The translations under genes and the position numbers were made by a program. A DNA stretch of 64,000 nt from Pirellulaceae bacterium (GTDB lineage Bacteria > Planctomycetota > Planctomycetia > Pirellulales > Pirellulaceae): assembly GCA_023382975.1 (NCBI GenBank), contig JAHDXO010000012.1:97653-161652 (forward strand), written 5' to 3'. This document shows positions 26,586-35,787 of the stretch, piece after piece. Positions within the stretch are counted from its first letter, which is position 1; each line of letters begins with the position of its first letter. The notes beneath the pieces were generated by a model, which saw only the letters and a list, made by a program, of their open reading frames with translations, had not been told where the DNA came from and made no database searches.

Positions 26586-27914
26586 ATGGACAGCATCCAT
26601 GACATCCCCGAAGTGCGCGGACTCGACGCACGCACACAACTGATTCGGATTCCCGACCAACAAGACGTGCCTCTGACGCCTCGGGTCCGGCAGATCATCG
26701 ATACGGCCGAGTTCCGCCGTTTGTCTCAGATCAGCCAGTTGGGATTGGTGTCGCTGGTCTATCCGGCCGCTCATCATTCGCGGTTCGAACACTGCCTGGG
26801 CGTGTATCGAATGACGCTGCTGTACCTGAAGCAACTGGCTCACAACCCGCGATTTACCGCGGTGATCGCGTCACATGAGGCTGAGTTGCTGATCGTCGCC
26901 GCGCTGCTGCACGACCTGGGCCACTGGCCGTTCTGTCACGCCATCGAGGACATGAACCTGCCCGGAGTTCCGGAGCATGAACTGTTTGCCAACAGCTTCA
27001 TCTTGGAGGGCGAAATCGCCGACTCGCTTCGCGACCAGTGGCAGATTCATCCGCGCGAGGTGGTTTCGCTGCTGTCCGAGGAGCCGCGCGATATCAAGTC
27101 CGGCGTTTTGCACAGCATCCTGTCCGGACCGATCGATGTGGACAAGATGGACTACCTGGTCCGGGACAGTCTGCACGCGGGCGTGCCGTATGGCCGGAAC
27201 TTCGACCAACAGCGGTTGATCGGCAGTCTTTGCCTGAACGAAGCGGGTAACGGACTAGCGATCAGCGACAAGGGACGGACGGCGGCGGAGATGATGGTTT
27301 TCGCCCGCTACGTGATGTTCAGCGAAGTCTACTGGCACCATGCGGTCCGCGCGGCCACCGCCATGCTGCAGCGGGCTTTCTTTCTGCTGCACGACCAACT
27401 GGACTTGGATCCTTTGTTTCGCAAGACCGAGTCGCGCATGATCGCCGAACTGCGCCAGATCGCGCAGGACGGCCCCGCGGCCGAGTTGCTGGACGGCTTG
27501 TTCGGGCCGGTGCGTCGGTTGTACAAACGTTTGGCCCAGTTCAGTTTCTTCGAGCAGCGGGAGTGGTACGAGCAACTCGCCCGCCGCCCGTTCCCCTGGC
27601 TGGTCCGGTGCAGCGAGGTGTTTGCCGACCGGATCAGCCGTCAACTGGGACGTCGCGTGGCTCCGTCCGAAGTGCTGTTCGACGCGCCGCCGACGAAGCT
27701 GGAAGTCCAGTTCCAGGTGGACATCCACTTCCCCAAGGAACCTTGCTACCGTCCGCTGGGCGACGTGTCCCCCGTCGTTAGCACTCTGGCCCGCAAACAG
27801 TTCGACGATTATGTCAAGCGAGTCCGCATCTTCGTCCACCCCCGCTTGGCCGACGACCTGCGCACGGTAGCCAACGTCCCCGCCGCGCTGGCCGAGACGC
27901 TGCGCGAACTTTAG
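26586..27914 (+). CDS. HD-domain phosphohydrolase (SAMHD1/dGTPase-like)
   Basis: 442 residues from ATG 26586, after a G-rich ribosome site. N-terminal 'RQIIDTAEFRRLSQISQLG' and 'HHSRFEHCLGVYRM' give the first metal His; 'VAALLHDLGHWPFCH' is the HD motif near residue 100; 'GPIDVDKMDYLVRDSLHAG' holds the distal Asp. This set defines the YdhJ/SAMHD1/dGTPase group, which hydrolyses nucleotides such as dNTPs. The actual substrate cannot be told. It stands alone between two unrelated genes. Confidence 0.85.
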   Translation: MDSIHDIPEVRGLDARTQLIRIPDQQDVPLTPRVRQIIDTAEFRRLSQISQLGLVSLVYPAAHHSRFEHCLGVYRMTLLYLKQLAHNPRFTAVIASHEAELLIVAALLHDLGHWPFCHAIEDMNLPGVPEHELFANSFILEGEIADSLRDQWQIHPREVVSLLSEEPRDIKSGVLHSILSGPIDVDKMDYLVRDSLHAGVPYGRNFDQQRLIGSLCLNEAGNGLAISDKGRTAAEMMVFARYVMFSEVYWHHAVRAATAMLQRAFFLLHDQLDLDPLFRKTESRMIAELRQIAQDGPAAELLDGLFGPVRRLYKRLAQFSFFEQREWYEQLARRPFPWLVRCSEVFADRISRQLGRRVAPSEVLFDAPPTKLEVQFQVDIHFPKEPCYRPLGDVSPVVSTLARKQFDDYVKRVRIFVHPRLADDLRTVANVPAALAETLREL

Positions 27915-28055
27915 TAGCCGAAGTGGACCACACCTCGATCGACGCTGCCTTTGGCGCCTTCGTGCGAAAGGTCCACTTGGTTGCCATTCCGCGAAGGGTT
28001 ACCATTCAACGGAACGTCGATGGTAGTTCCGATTGCCCTTACGGAGGACAGACCG

Positions 28056-30083
28056 ATGCGCGCGATGGTTGTCATGACGATCGTATTGGCCGCCTCGGCG
28101 GCACAGGCCGAAGAGTTGAAGGCGTGGGATCCGCAGGTGTCTGCGGTGGCTCCGGAGCGGATGCTCGAAGCCTATTGGCAGCACGAATCGCTCGCGGCCT
28201 TGCAGCGGCGGCGGGAGGCGTTCGAGGCGCTGCAGACGGTCGAGCAGTGCCGGGACTGGCAGACCGCCAGGCGGGAGTTCTTCCTGAACCAGATCGGCGG
28301 ACTGCCGGAGCGTACGCCGCTCGACCCGCAGATCGCGGGCCGGTTGGAAGCGGACGACTACCGCGTGGAGAAGATCATTTTCGCCAGCCGACCCAATCAT
28401 CGTGTGACAGCCGCCCTGTATCTGCCCAAAGGGGAGGGGCCGTTTCCCGGCGTGCTGATCGCGTGCGGGCACAGCAAGAACGGCAAGGCCGCCGGGTACA
28501 ACCAGCGGATGGGCATGCTGCTGGCCCGGCACGGGATGGCTGCCCTGTGCTACGATCCGATCGGACAGGGCGAACGCTCGCAGATCCTGAACGAAAACGG
28601 GCAGGCGCCGCTGGGTTCCACCACGGAACATTTTCTGGTCGGCGTCGGAGCCACGTTGGTCGGCGTCAACACGGCTCAGTACCGCATCTACGACGGCATC
28701 CGCGCCATCGACTATTTGATCAGCCGCGAGGACATCGACGGCCAGCGGATCGGCTTCACCGGCTGCTCGGGCGGCGGGACATTGACCAGCTACGTCATGA
28801 GCCTGGACGACCGGGTGACCTGCGCCGCACCGGCCTGTTATATCACGACGTTCGAACGATTGATCCAAACCCTCGGGCCGCAGGACGCCGAGCAGAACAT
28901 CTTCGGGCAGATCGCGTTCGGCATGGAACAGACGGATTACGTCCTGATGCGGGCGCCGAAGCCGACGCTGATCGTCTCGACGACCGACGACTACTTTGAC
29001 ATCCAGGGAAGCTGGGACACATTCCGCCAGGCCAAACGCTTCTACGCGCGACTCGGATATCCCGAGCGGGTCGATTTGGTCGAGGACGTCGGCAAGCACG
29101 GCGTGACGAAACTGAACCGGGAAACGCTCACCCATTGGATGCGGCGCTGGCTGCTGAACAGCGATCAGCGAGTGGCGGACAGCGAGCCGCCGCTGTGGAC
29201 CGACGAGCAATTGCAGTGTACGCCGGCAGGGCAGGTGCTGCTGCTGGCCGGAGAAAGATCCGCATTCGACTTGAATATCCAACGGGCCGAGCAGTTGGTC
29301 GCCCAGCAGCGCGAACTTCACGAGTCGGCAACTCCCGATGCGGTTCGCGGGAAGATCCGCCAAGCGGCTGCCATCCGACCGTGGGAGAAGATTGCCTCGT
29401 TGCAGATGAAAAACGGAGGCTCGGTACAGCGCGATGGATTCCGCATCGACCGGCTGATGCTGCATGCCGAACCCGGACTGTTCCTGCCCGCGCTGGCGTT
29501 CGTGCCCGCGGACACGGACGGACGCACGGCAGCGTATCTCTACTTGCACGAGGACGGCAAATCGGCCGACATCGACGGCGGCATTGGGAAACTGGTTGCG
29601 GCCGGTCACATCGTCCTGGCCATCGATCTGCCCGGCACGGGCGAGACTCGCAGCAGCGCAAGGGACCGAGGGCAATTGGGCGACTGGAAGAACTCGTATC
29701 TGGCCTATCTGAACGGCCGGTCGCTGGTCGGACTGCGAGCCGAGAACGTGCTGGCAGCGGCCCGTTTCCTGGCTGGCTATGCCGACCCGGAAGCGCCGCG
29801 GTCCGTTCACTTGGTGGCGGTCGGCGAAGTCGGCGTGCCCGCCCTGCACGCCGCCGCGCTCGAGCCGGATCGGTTCGCATCTACGACGCTCCGCCGGACC
29901 CTGGTCAGTTGGGACAACGTGGTTCGCACGCCGCAGGGCACGAACCAGATTGTCAATCTGGTTCACAATGCCCTAGCCACGTACGATCTGCCCGATTTGG
30001 TTCGGTTTGCCGGTTCGGACCGCGTCAAGTCCGAAGAACCCGTGGACGCCAGCGGGAATCCGATCGGACCGTCACTCCCGTAG
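28056..30083 (+). CDS. exported alpha/beta hydrolase, duplicated domain (acetylxylan-esterase-like)
   Basis: 675 residues from ATG 28056, 7 bases after GGAGGA. Short signal peptide ending AAQA. The first hydrolase domain is complete: 'FPGVLIACGHSKNGKAAGY', 'YDPIGQGERSQ', nucleophile Ser238 in 'FTGCSGGGTLTSYV', acid Asp in 'TDDYFDIQGS', His in 'VGKHGVTK'. A second hydrolase-like domain fills residues 470-675 ('YLYLHEDGKSADIDGG', 'IDLPGTGETRS'), but its nucleophile elbow reads V-G-E-V-G-V with no Ser. So one active and one dead domain are likely. Probable role: removing acyl groups from polysaccharide outside the cytoplasm. Confidence 0.8.
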   Translation: MRAMVVMTIVLAASAAQAEELKAWDPQVSAVAPERMLEAYWQHESLAALQRRREAFEALQTVEQCRDWQTARREFFLNQIGGLPERTPLDPQIAGRLEADDYRVEKIIFASRPNHRVTAALYLPKGEGPFPGVLIACGHSKNGKAAGYNQRMGMLLARHGMAALCYDPIGQGERSQILNENGQAPLGSTTEHFLVGVGATLVGVNTAQYRIYDGIRAIDYLISREDIDGQRIGFTGCSGGGTLTSYVMSLDDRVTCAAPACYITTFERLIQTLGPQDAEQNIFGQIAFGMEQTDYVLMRAPKPTLIVSTTDDYFDIQGSWDTFRQAKRFYARLGYPERVDLVEDVGKHGVTKLNRETLTHWMRRWLLNSDQRVADSEPPLWTDEQLQCTPAGQVLLLAGERSAFDLNIQRAEQLVAQQRELHESATPDAVRGKIRQAAAIRPWEKIASLQMKNGGSVQRDGFRIDRLMLHAEPGLFLPALAFVPADTDGRTAAYLYLHEDGKSADIDGGIGKLVAAGHIVLAIDLPGTGETRSSARDRGQLGDWKNSYLAYLNGRSLVGLRAENVLAAARFLAGYADPEAPRSVHLVAVGEVGVPALHAAALEPDRFASTTLRRTLVSWDNVVRTPQGTNQIVNLVHNALATYDLPDLVRFAGSDRVKSEEPVDASGNPIGPSLP

Positions 30084-30140
30084 CACAGGCTGCCAGCCTA
30101 TGCACATTTGACGAGCCGACTCTTGAGCCGGGGCGGCTCG
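30083..30140. terminator. two hairpins between convergent esterase and mscL genes
   Basis: GCACAGGCT-GCC-AGCCTATGC (30083-30103, one mismatch) overlaps the esterase stop, and CGAGCCG...CGGCTCG (30112-30118 with 30134-30140) follows. They lie between convergent genes and may stop transcription from both sides. The first matches the hairpin type in fold-back element 1 (2178-2196). No T-run. Confidence 0.45.
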
Positions 30141-30181
30141 TGCCGTTCCGCTCCGATGTTTCGTTGCCGATCCCTCGCCGG

Positions 30182-30628
30182 TCAGGCTCGCGATTTCAGC
30201 AGGTCGCGGATCTCGGCGAGCAATTCCTGGTCCTTGGTGGGCGGCGGCGACTCGGCCGGTGCTTCCTGCTTCTTGCTCTTCATCAACAAGCCCAGGAACT
30301 TGACGATGAAGATGAACAGCGCGACGGCGACGATCAAGAAGTTGAGCACTTCGCCCAGGAACAGGCCGTAGGGAATATCCTTGCCGTTGATGACCCAGAC
30401 CCAGGTCAGGTATCCGCCTTCGCCGGGCATGATCACACTGATCAGCGGCATGATCAGGTGCGTGACCAGCGAGTTGACAATTTTGCCGAAGGCGGCGCCG
30501 ATGATCACGCCGACGGCGAGATCGACCACGTTGCCTTTGAAGGCAAAGTTCTTGAACTCGTCGAACAACGACGACACTTGCTGGCTCGATGCCTGAAGCA
30601 TCGCATGGGGATTCACTTTGTCCGACAT
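30182..30628 (-). CDS. mscL: large-conductance mechanosensitive channel
   Basis: 148 residues, ATG 30628 after GAAGGAG. Helix 1 'FAFKGNVVDLAVGVIIGAAF' carries the pore-lining Gly/Ala pattern; 'GKIVNSLVTHLIMPLISVI' follows; helix 2 'GEVLNFLIVAVALFIFIVKF'; then a charged C-terminal helix ('KDQELLAEIRDLLK'). The pentameric channel opens on membrane tension and lets solutes out during osmotic downshock. Usual length for the family. It pairs functionally with the trehalose genes at 43-56 kb, which raise internal solute. Confidence 0.95.
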   Translation of the reverse strand: MSDKVNPHAMLQASSQQVSSLFDEFKNFAFKGNVVDLAVGVIIGAAFGKIVNSLVTHLIMPLISVIMPGEGGYLTWVWVINGKDIPYGLFLGEVLNFLIVAVALFIFIVKFLGLLMKSKKQEAPAESPPPTKDQELLAEIRDLLKSRA

Positions 30629-30649
30629 GGCTTCTCCTTCGTTGGTTGG

Positions 30650-31906
30650 TTAACCCTCGCGAATCTCGCGTTTGTCCGCATCGTAGATCTGACGCTTCCC
30701 GCTATCGAACGCGCGCATCGCCATCAGGGCCGGTACGCAATGGTGGTAACCCGCTTCGATCGGCGCGTTGCAGGTTCCGCGAGTGCGCAGGCACTGGAGC
30801 CAGTCCAGGAAGTGGTCGGGGGTCTCGACCGCCGCGATCGGTTGTTCCTCCTTGGGCAGATCGCTGGGCTCGATGGCTCCGGCATTGGAATACGTCGGCG
30901 TCGTCCAGCGAGTCAGATCCATCGTGCCTCGCTCGCCGTAGATCTTCAGCACGTTGCCGTTGCCGTTGCCGAAGTTGGTCGCGTAGCTGACCATCAGCCC
31001 TTCGGGATAGATCCAAGTGGCTTGCGCGTGGTCGGGGCAGGTGAATCCGTACTCGTCCTTCCACGTGAACGTACCGCCTTGGGCGACGCAACTGACCGGC
31101 AGCGTGGTGCCGACGATGAAGTTGTACAAGTCGATGAAATGGCAGCCCAGATTCGAGATCGGTCCGTCCGAGAATTCGCGGTAGCCATACCAACCGGTCA
31201 GCAGCTTGCCGTCGAAGGGCCGCATCGGCCGGTCCATCAGGAATTCCTTCCAGTCGACGTCTTCTTCGCGGATCGGTTCGGAACGCTGCATCCACGAGTA
31301 CCAATACGGCTTCGTGCCATTGCGGCATTGCTCGATCCGGGACACCTTGCCCAGCACGCCTGAACGGAACAGGTCTCGGCAGCCGGTGCTGGTGGGGAAG
31401 CTCCGGACCTGGGTGCCCATCTGCACGACGATGCCGCTGGCCTTGACCGCGTCGCAGCACTGCTTCAGGGAATCCATGTCCATCGCCAGCGGTTTTTCGC
31501 AGTAAGCGTCCTTCTTGACTTTGGCTGCCGCTTCCAAATGGGCGGCGTGATGGTGATCGCACGAGGCGATCATCACCACGTCGATCTCGTCCAGCGCCAG
31601 AATGTCGCGGTAGGACGCGAACTGCTTGGCAGGTCGCCCGTACCATTCCTGGCAGCGGGCCGCCGCACGCTCGCGTCGCGGCAGCCATGGGTCGCTGACC
31701 GCGGTGAACTCGACGTTCTGCTGCTTGTCGTGCGCATGCACGCCAGGCATGAACGCTCCGTAGCCGCGGCCGCCGCAACCGATCAGCCCGATGGCGATCC
31801 GTTCGTTGGCTCCGATGATTCGCCCGTAGCTCTGAGCGGTGAAGGCGAGCGCGGCGCCGGCCGAAGCCGTCGCCAGGAATTGCCGGCGGGTCGAGGAATT
31901 CGTCAT
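30650..31906 (-). CDS. Gfo/Idh/MocA-family oxidoreductase, Tat-exported
   Basis: 418 residues from ATG 31906 after GGAGGAG. The N-terminus 'STRRQFLATASAGAALAFT' is a twin-arginine signal. Rossmann fold 'IAIGLIGCGGRGYGAF', family blocks 'ASCDHHHAAHLEAAAKVKKD' and 'AYCEKPLAMDMDSLKQC' with the E-K-P dinucleotide site. It should use NAD(P) to oxidise or reduce a sugar or polyol; substrate unknown. Planctomycetes encode dozens of these; this one is separated by 21 bases from mscL and both run minus. Confidence 0.9.
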   Translation of the reverse strand: MTNSSTRRQFLATASAGAALAFTAQSYGRIIGANERIAIGLIGCGGRGYGAFMPGVHAHDKQQNVEFTAVSDPWLPRRERAAARCQEWYGRPAKQFASYRDILALDEIDVVMIASCDHHHAAHLEAAAKVKKDAYCEKPLAMDMDSLKQCCDAVKASGIVVQMGTQVRSFPTSTGCRDLFRSGVLGKVSRIEQCRNGTKPYWYSWMQRSEPIREEDVDWKEFLMDRPMRPFDGKLLTGWYGYREFSDGPISNLGCHFIDLYNFIVGTTLPVSCVAQGGTFTWKDEYGFTCPDHAQATWIYPEGLMVSYATNFGNGNGNVLKIYGERGTMDLTRWTTPTYSNAGAIEPSDLPKEEQPIAAVETPDHFLDWLQCLRTRGTCNAPIEAGYHHCVPALMAMRAFDSGKRQIYDADKREIREG

Positions 31907-32131
31907 GGATGCTCCTCCGGATAGAGACAGGATGGTGTTTCGAAGCGCCAAGGCGCCACGGGCTGTTCGCAGCGCACTCGGTTCTATGCGATCCGCGATG
32001 TCAAGTCAATCATAAGGGATCAGCATGGAACCCATCGTGCATTGTCTCCGCGCGCACCGTAGAATCAACGGAGTCTGAGATCGCGCGATTGCCACTCTTC
32101 CCTCTCTTCTTCCGGAAAGGAGCTCTTCACC

Positions 32132-32749
32132 ATGTCGGCTTTTGCTTTTCGTTGTCACCCGTGTTCCGAGGGTGCACCCGACTGGTTCGTCTCGCAGTTG
32201 GATGTGGAACGGTTGGGGCCGGACGTGCGAATCGTTCGCGTCCGAGTCGGCCGAGATTGGCAGTGTGCCGTACTGGATCGCCAGCAGACGGTTGTCGTCG
32301 AGGATCAATTGCTGCGGTCCGTCATCGCGAGCGACGAAGCGGATTGCCCCGAGTGCGCGGAATGGCTGGCAGCCGCCTCGTCCAGCACGACCGCCAGCCC
32401 GGCGGGATACGAGGCCTCCGCGAACGCTGGCACAGAACCATCCGACTCGCAACCGCCCGCCGAGCCAAGGCAGTCCGGGCGCGACGCCGCGAAACTGCTG
32501 GCCGCCGCCGTCTCCCTGCAGGGACAGCAGTTTGTCGTGGTCGCCTGCCCGATGACCCTGCTGGAAAGCTCGGGCGAAGCCGACATGGCCATCGAAGATC
32601 TTCGACCGTGCTTCGGCGGCGTCCCGGTCGTACTGATGGCTCAGCGCGAGGATGGGTCGGTGCGGTACTACGGCGACAGCCAATTGGTGGATCGGCTAGC
32701 GGGCATCCCGATCGACAGAATGCCGTGGAAGGAGTACGCGGTCGGCTGA
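32132..32749 (+). CDS. hypothetical protein
   Basis: 205 residues from ATG 32132, 8 bases after AAAGGAG. No signal peptide or membrane segment. An N-terminal alpha/beta piece ('VRIVRVRVGRDWQCAVLD'), a Ser/Pro-rich linker around residues 85-110, and a C-terminal piece ('LQGQQFVVVACPMTLLE', 'VPVVLMAQREDGSVRYYG'). 'DEADCPECAEW' holds a CxxC-like pair, perhaps coincidental. Its last 54 bases overlap the convergent serine hydrolase gene. Function unknown. Confidence 0.7.
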   Translation: MSAFAFRCHPCSEGAPDWFVSQLDVERLGPDVRIVRVRVGRDWQCAVLDRQQTVVVEDQLLRSVIASDEADCPECAEWLAAASSSTTASPAGYEASANAGTEPSDSQPPAEPRQSGRDAAKLLAAAVSLQGQQFVVVACPMTLLESSGEADMAIEDLRPCFGGVPVVLMAQREDGSVRYYGDSQLVDRLAGIPIDRMPWKEYAVG

Positions 32750-34492
32750 GCCGCCGGCCGTCTCGGCGATGGTTTGAAAAAACCGGGCCACCCACTCGGC
32801 GCTGCGCGGGCCGCTCTGCTTGCGGACCTGGGCGACCACCAACTGCTGTTCGAGATCGGCGACCAGGATGCAGCCGGAGAACGAGCCGTGTCCGACGGTC
32901 AGCGGGCTGAGCAGCAGATCCTTGGCGTCCTTCGAATTCCGCGGCGCGCCCGGCTTGAGGTGCCGGACCCAGTGCAGTCCGATCCCTTCCTCTTCGATCA
33001 TGCCGCGATCGGCCACCCGCAGCGGTTGGGGCAGCAGTTGCTCGAACGTCTCGGGAGCGATGAACTCCTGATCGCCGTAACTGCCGCGGTTGGCAACCCA
33101 TTGGGCCAGGATGCCGAGTTCCATCGCCGTGAACTCGCCGTCGGAACTGGCGTTGCCCATCGTGACGTCGCCAAAACCGAGGGGGCGGAACAGATGATCG
33201 TCGTAGACGCGCGCAGCACTCTTGCCGCTGACCAACTCCATCGCTTTGGCCACAACTTCGAAACCCAGGCCGCAGTACGCATAGCGGACATTCGGCTCGT
33301 TCGCGTCGATTCCGTTCAGGACGATGTTCTCCAAGTGCGGATTGCGCATGCCGCCGAACTCGCCGTGACCGGACAGCCCGCTCGTGTGATTCAAACATTG
33401 GCGGAACGTCGGTACGTGTGGATCATCCCGCGGATAGTCGGGAAATACCGCGGACAACGGATCGTCCAGCCCAATCCGTCGCTGGTCCACGAACTGGCTG
33501 AACAGAAATGCGGTGACCGACTTGGTGATCGAGGCGACCCAGCATCGGTAGTCGCGGGAAACGGGTGTACCGCTTGGATCGTTGCCAAAGGCCTCGTGAG
33601 TGACGATGACGCCGTTCCGCGCGACCAGCGTCACAAACGGCTCGCCGGTGTCCTCCGCCCAAGCCCGGCAGAGTTCGTCGATTTTCGTCTTGGCGTCGGG
33701 GCGGACCCCGGCCTCATCGAGCGAGCCCTCCCGCAGGACCGTTGCCGGAGTCGCGCGGCGGCGAGGCGGCTGGAGCGCACGGACGCGGTCCTGCAGGCCC
33801 TGGAGTTTCATCTTGAGCGTCAGATGGTAGTCGTCGTGCATCACCGCCGTGGATTCCACGAAGCGCACGGGATGCCCCAACGGCTCGGCCTCCGCCAGTC
33901 CGGCCATCAGGATGGCGCCTCGTTCGCTGTCGACCAACGTGCGGACGAGCATGTCGTTCGCCAGTCGGGTCAGTTCCGACTTGCGTTCCTGCCAAGCCAC
34001 CGGAGCCCGTGGTCCGGGAAAGTGAGGAAAGGTGACGGTCAGATCGGGAATGGTGGTAGTGCCGATGTCCCGAGGCAGCGCGTAGAAAGTGAGTGAGCGG
34101 CGGAGCGGCGTTCCGTTCGGCGCCGTCCCTTCGATCCAGGCGAGCCAGCGCCCCGATTCACTGGGTGCGGGGAATTCATCGAGCTGCGCATTGAACCAGC
34201 GGATGCGAAGCCGTGGATCGCCGCCCAGCCGCTGGAGCTCCTCGACGTCCCGCCAGACGATCCGTGGCGCATCGCCCGGCTGGAAGATCCAACTGCCCGA
34301 CCGGGCCACAATCATCTCCTGCAACTGAAACTGCCGCCGCTGCTCGCGGAGTTCCCGCAGATCCGGCTCCGGTTTCGCAGGTTCCTGCTGCTCCGGCGAG
34401 GGAGGTTGAGCGAATCCGAGACCCGAGCAGGCAATCGTGAGATACAACGCCCAGACCACGGTTGCCAATGGGTAGATTCGATCGACGTGCAT
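32696..34492 (-). CDS. exported serine hydrolase (beta-lactamase/class C penicillin-binding family)
   Basis: 598 residues. Signal peptide 'VVWALYLTIACSGLGFAQP'. Residues 20-260 are an unrecognised N-terminal region. The C-terminal 330 residues are beta-lactamase-like: S-x-x-K in 'CWVASITKSVTAFLF', the tyrosine motif region 'VRYAYCGLGFEVVA', and H-x-G-type 'LTVGHGSFSGC'. These hydrolases act on peptides, esters or peptidoglycan fragments; resistance is not implied. The 3' end overlaps the opposite-strand gene at 32132-32749 by 54 bases. Confidence 0.85.
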   Translation of the reverse strand: MHVDRIYPLATVVWALYLTIACSGLGFAQPPSPEQQEPAKPEPDLRELREQRRQFQLQEMIVARSGSWIFQPGDAPRIVWRDVEELQRLGGDPRLRIRWFNAQLDEFPAPSESGRWLAWIEGTAPNGTPLRRSLTFYALPRDIGTTTIPDLTVTFPHFPGPRAPVAWQERKSELTRLANDMLVRTLVDSERGAILMAGLAEAEPLGHPVRFVESTAVMHDDYHLTLKMKLQGLQDRVRALQPPRRRATPATVLREGSLDEAGVRPDAKTKIDELCRAWAEDTGEPFVTLVARNGVIVTHEAFGNDPSGTPVSRDYRCWVASITKSVTAFLFSQFVDQRRIGLDDPLSAVFPDYPRDDPHVPTFRQCLNHTSGLSGHGEFGGMRNPHLENIVLNGIDANEPNVRYAYCGLGFEVVAKAMELVSGKSAARVYDDHLFRPLGFGDVTMGNASSDGEFTAMELGILAQWVANRGSYGDQEFIAPETFEQLLPQPLRVADRGMIEEEGIGLHWVRHLKPGAPRNSKDAKDLLLSPLTVGHGSFSGCILVADLEQQLVVAQVRKQSGPRSAEWVARFFQTIAETAGGSADRVLLPRHSVDRDAR

Positions 34493-34537
34493 GGCGTGGT
34501 TCCCATTCCCGTGGTTTGCGCTGCGACATGAATTCAG

Positions 34538-35749
34538 TTATGAATCGTCGCGCTGACCAGCCCAAAGCAAAGCTTGCAGCGGATCGGAGACCGATGAACC
34601 CAGCCGACGATACGCCGGCTTGTCAAGTCGCTGCGAGGCTCGGAGGTACAACTGACTTGCCTCGTTCGGATCAAAGGACGCGATTTGCGGATGCGTCCAC
34701 TTCGCGCGGCCTGCCACGAACGGCTCGAACCAATCCAGGGCGGCTTCGATGCTGCGTCCGTCCTCGGTCCGGAAATGCCATAGATCTACTTGAACGTGCT
34801 CGGCCAGGCGAGCGAGATGGAGAAAGCCGCGCAGATTCATGTGGGTGTAGCCAAAGCTCTTCGTGCGTGCCAACTCTTGGGGCATTCGGCCGTCCGGCTC
34901 GATCTGCGTCGCAATGCGGCTTGGTCCGGCCTGTTCCAGCACCCGCCGTGCAACGGCTTCGTCTCCGACAAACAGTGCAAAGCTGGCCAATTGGACGTCG
35001 TACCAAATCGCGTGATTGTTCTTCGTCCGCCCTTCCTCCCTGCCGTGCGTGGACGTCAACAACCAATCGAGATAAGCCCGGAACCAAGTCCGCAGTGCCT
35101 GATGATCCGCATCCGTCCAGGCCTCGCTGGTCGTCAGCATGCCCACGGCATCGACCAGGGAAACCAGCGACGCAGTATCGATGATTCCGATCCCCCGGCC
35201 CTCGGTGCGGCCTGGGATAGCTTGACCGTATTGCAGGTGCGGGTTCATCTTGGTCGCTGGATCGAGAAACCAGTGCCGCAGCAGCAAGGCTGCACGCTCG
35301 GCATACCTGGAATCTTCGGTGAAGTGCCACGCCAGCGCAAGGTCTTGCACTGCGGAAACGGTCGCCTTGAGGCCGGCATTGTCGAATCGGTTCCGCTCGG
35401 GATTGGTTTCGCCGTCGCGACGGATGTAGGGCAGGCCGTCGGCCTTCGATGGGTCAGGCCACCAGTAGGGTCCGATGCTGTAGTAATCGTGCTTGTCACC
35501 GCTGGGCGGCACGAAGTCTTTGTCCATCACGGACCACGGCCTAGCGGTCAGCGCCTTGTCACCTTGGGAACGGATAAACCGCAGCGCCTCGGCCAGTTCA
35601 CCGGCGCCTTGCTGAACCTGTTGCCGGACCTGAGCCAGCCGGACCCCGTCGAGAAGAAAGACCGTTGGAGTTCCGTCGGCGGCTCGCGATGCGGACGGGC
35701 AGACAAACGCGAGGACGATCAACGCGCAAGACATCTGGAACTTGCTCAT
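34538..35749 (-). CDS. exported alginate-lyase-family protein
   Basis: 403 residues from ATG 35749 after AGGAGG. Signal peptide 'FQMSCALIVLAFVCPSAS'. The (alpha/alpha) toroid blocks of the alginate lyase family are visible: 'HDYYSIGPYWWPDPSK' near residue 90, 'NPERNRFDNAGLKATVSAV', 'TKNNHAIWYDVQLASFALF' near 240 with the N-N-H catalytic region, and 'GYTHMNLRGFLHLARLAEH'. It should cleave uronic-acid polysaccharides by beta-elimination. It lies 38 bases after nrfA, so it may ride on the nrf transcript, though the two functions are unrelated. Confidence 0.85.
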   Translation of the reverse strand: MSKFQMSCALIVLAFVCPSASRAADGTPTVFLLDGVRLAQVRQQVQQGAGELAEALRFIRSQGDKALTARPWSVMDKDFVPPSGDKHDYYSIGPYWWPDPSKADGLPYIRRDGETNPERNRFDNAGLKATVSAVQDLALAWHFTEDSRYAERAALLLRHWFLDPATKMNPHLQYGQAIPGRTEGRGIGIIDTASLVSLVDAVGMLTTSEAWTDADHQALRTWFRAYLDWLLTSTHGREEGRTKNNHAIWYDVQLASFALFVGDEAVARRVLEQAGPSRIATQIEPDGRMPQELARTKSFGYTHMNLRGFLHLARLAEHVQVDLWHFRTEDGRSIEAALDWFEPFVAGRAKWTHPQIASFDPNEASQLYLRASQRLDKPAYRRLGSSVSDPLQALLWAGQRDDS

Positions 35750-35787
35750 GGAGCGGTTCCTCCTGGATTGGAATACGACGGAAACGG

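Noticed and set aside
32696-34492. Antibiotic resistance gene
   Set aside because: The serine hydrolase belongs to the broad beta-lactamase-like esterase/peptidase group; nothing in it points to resistance.
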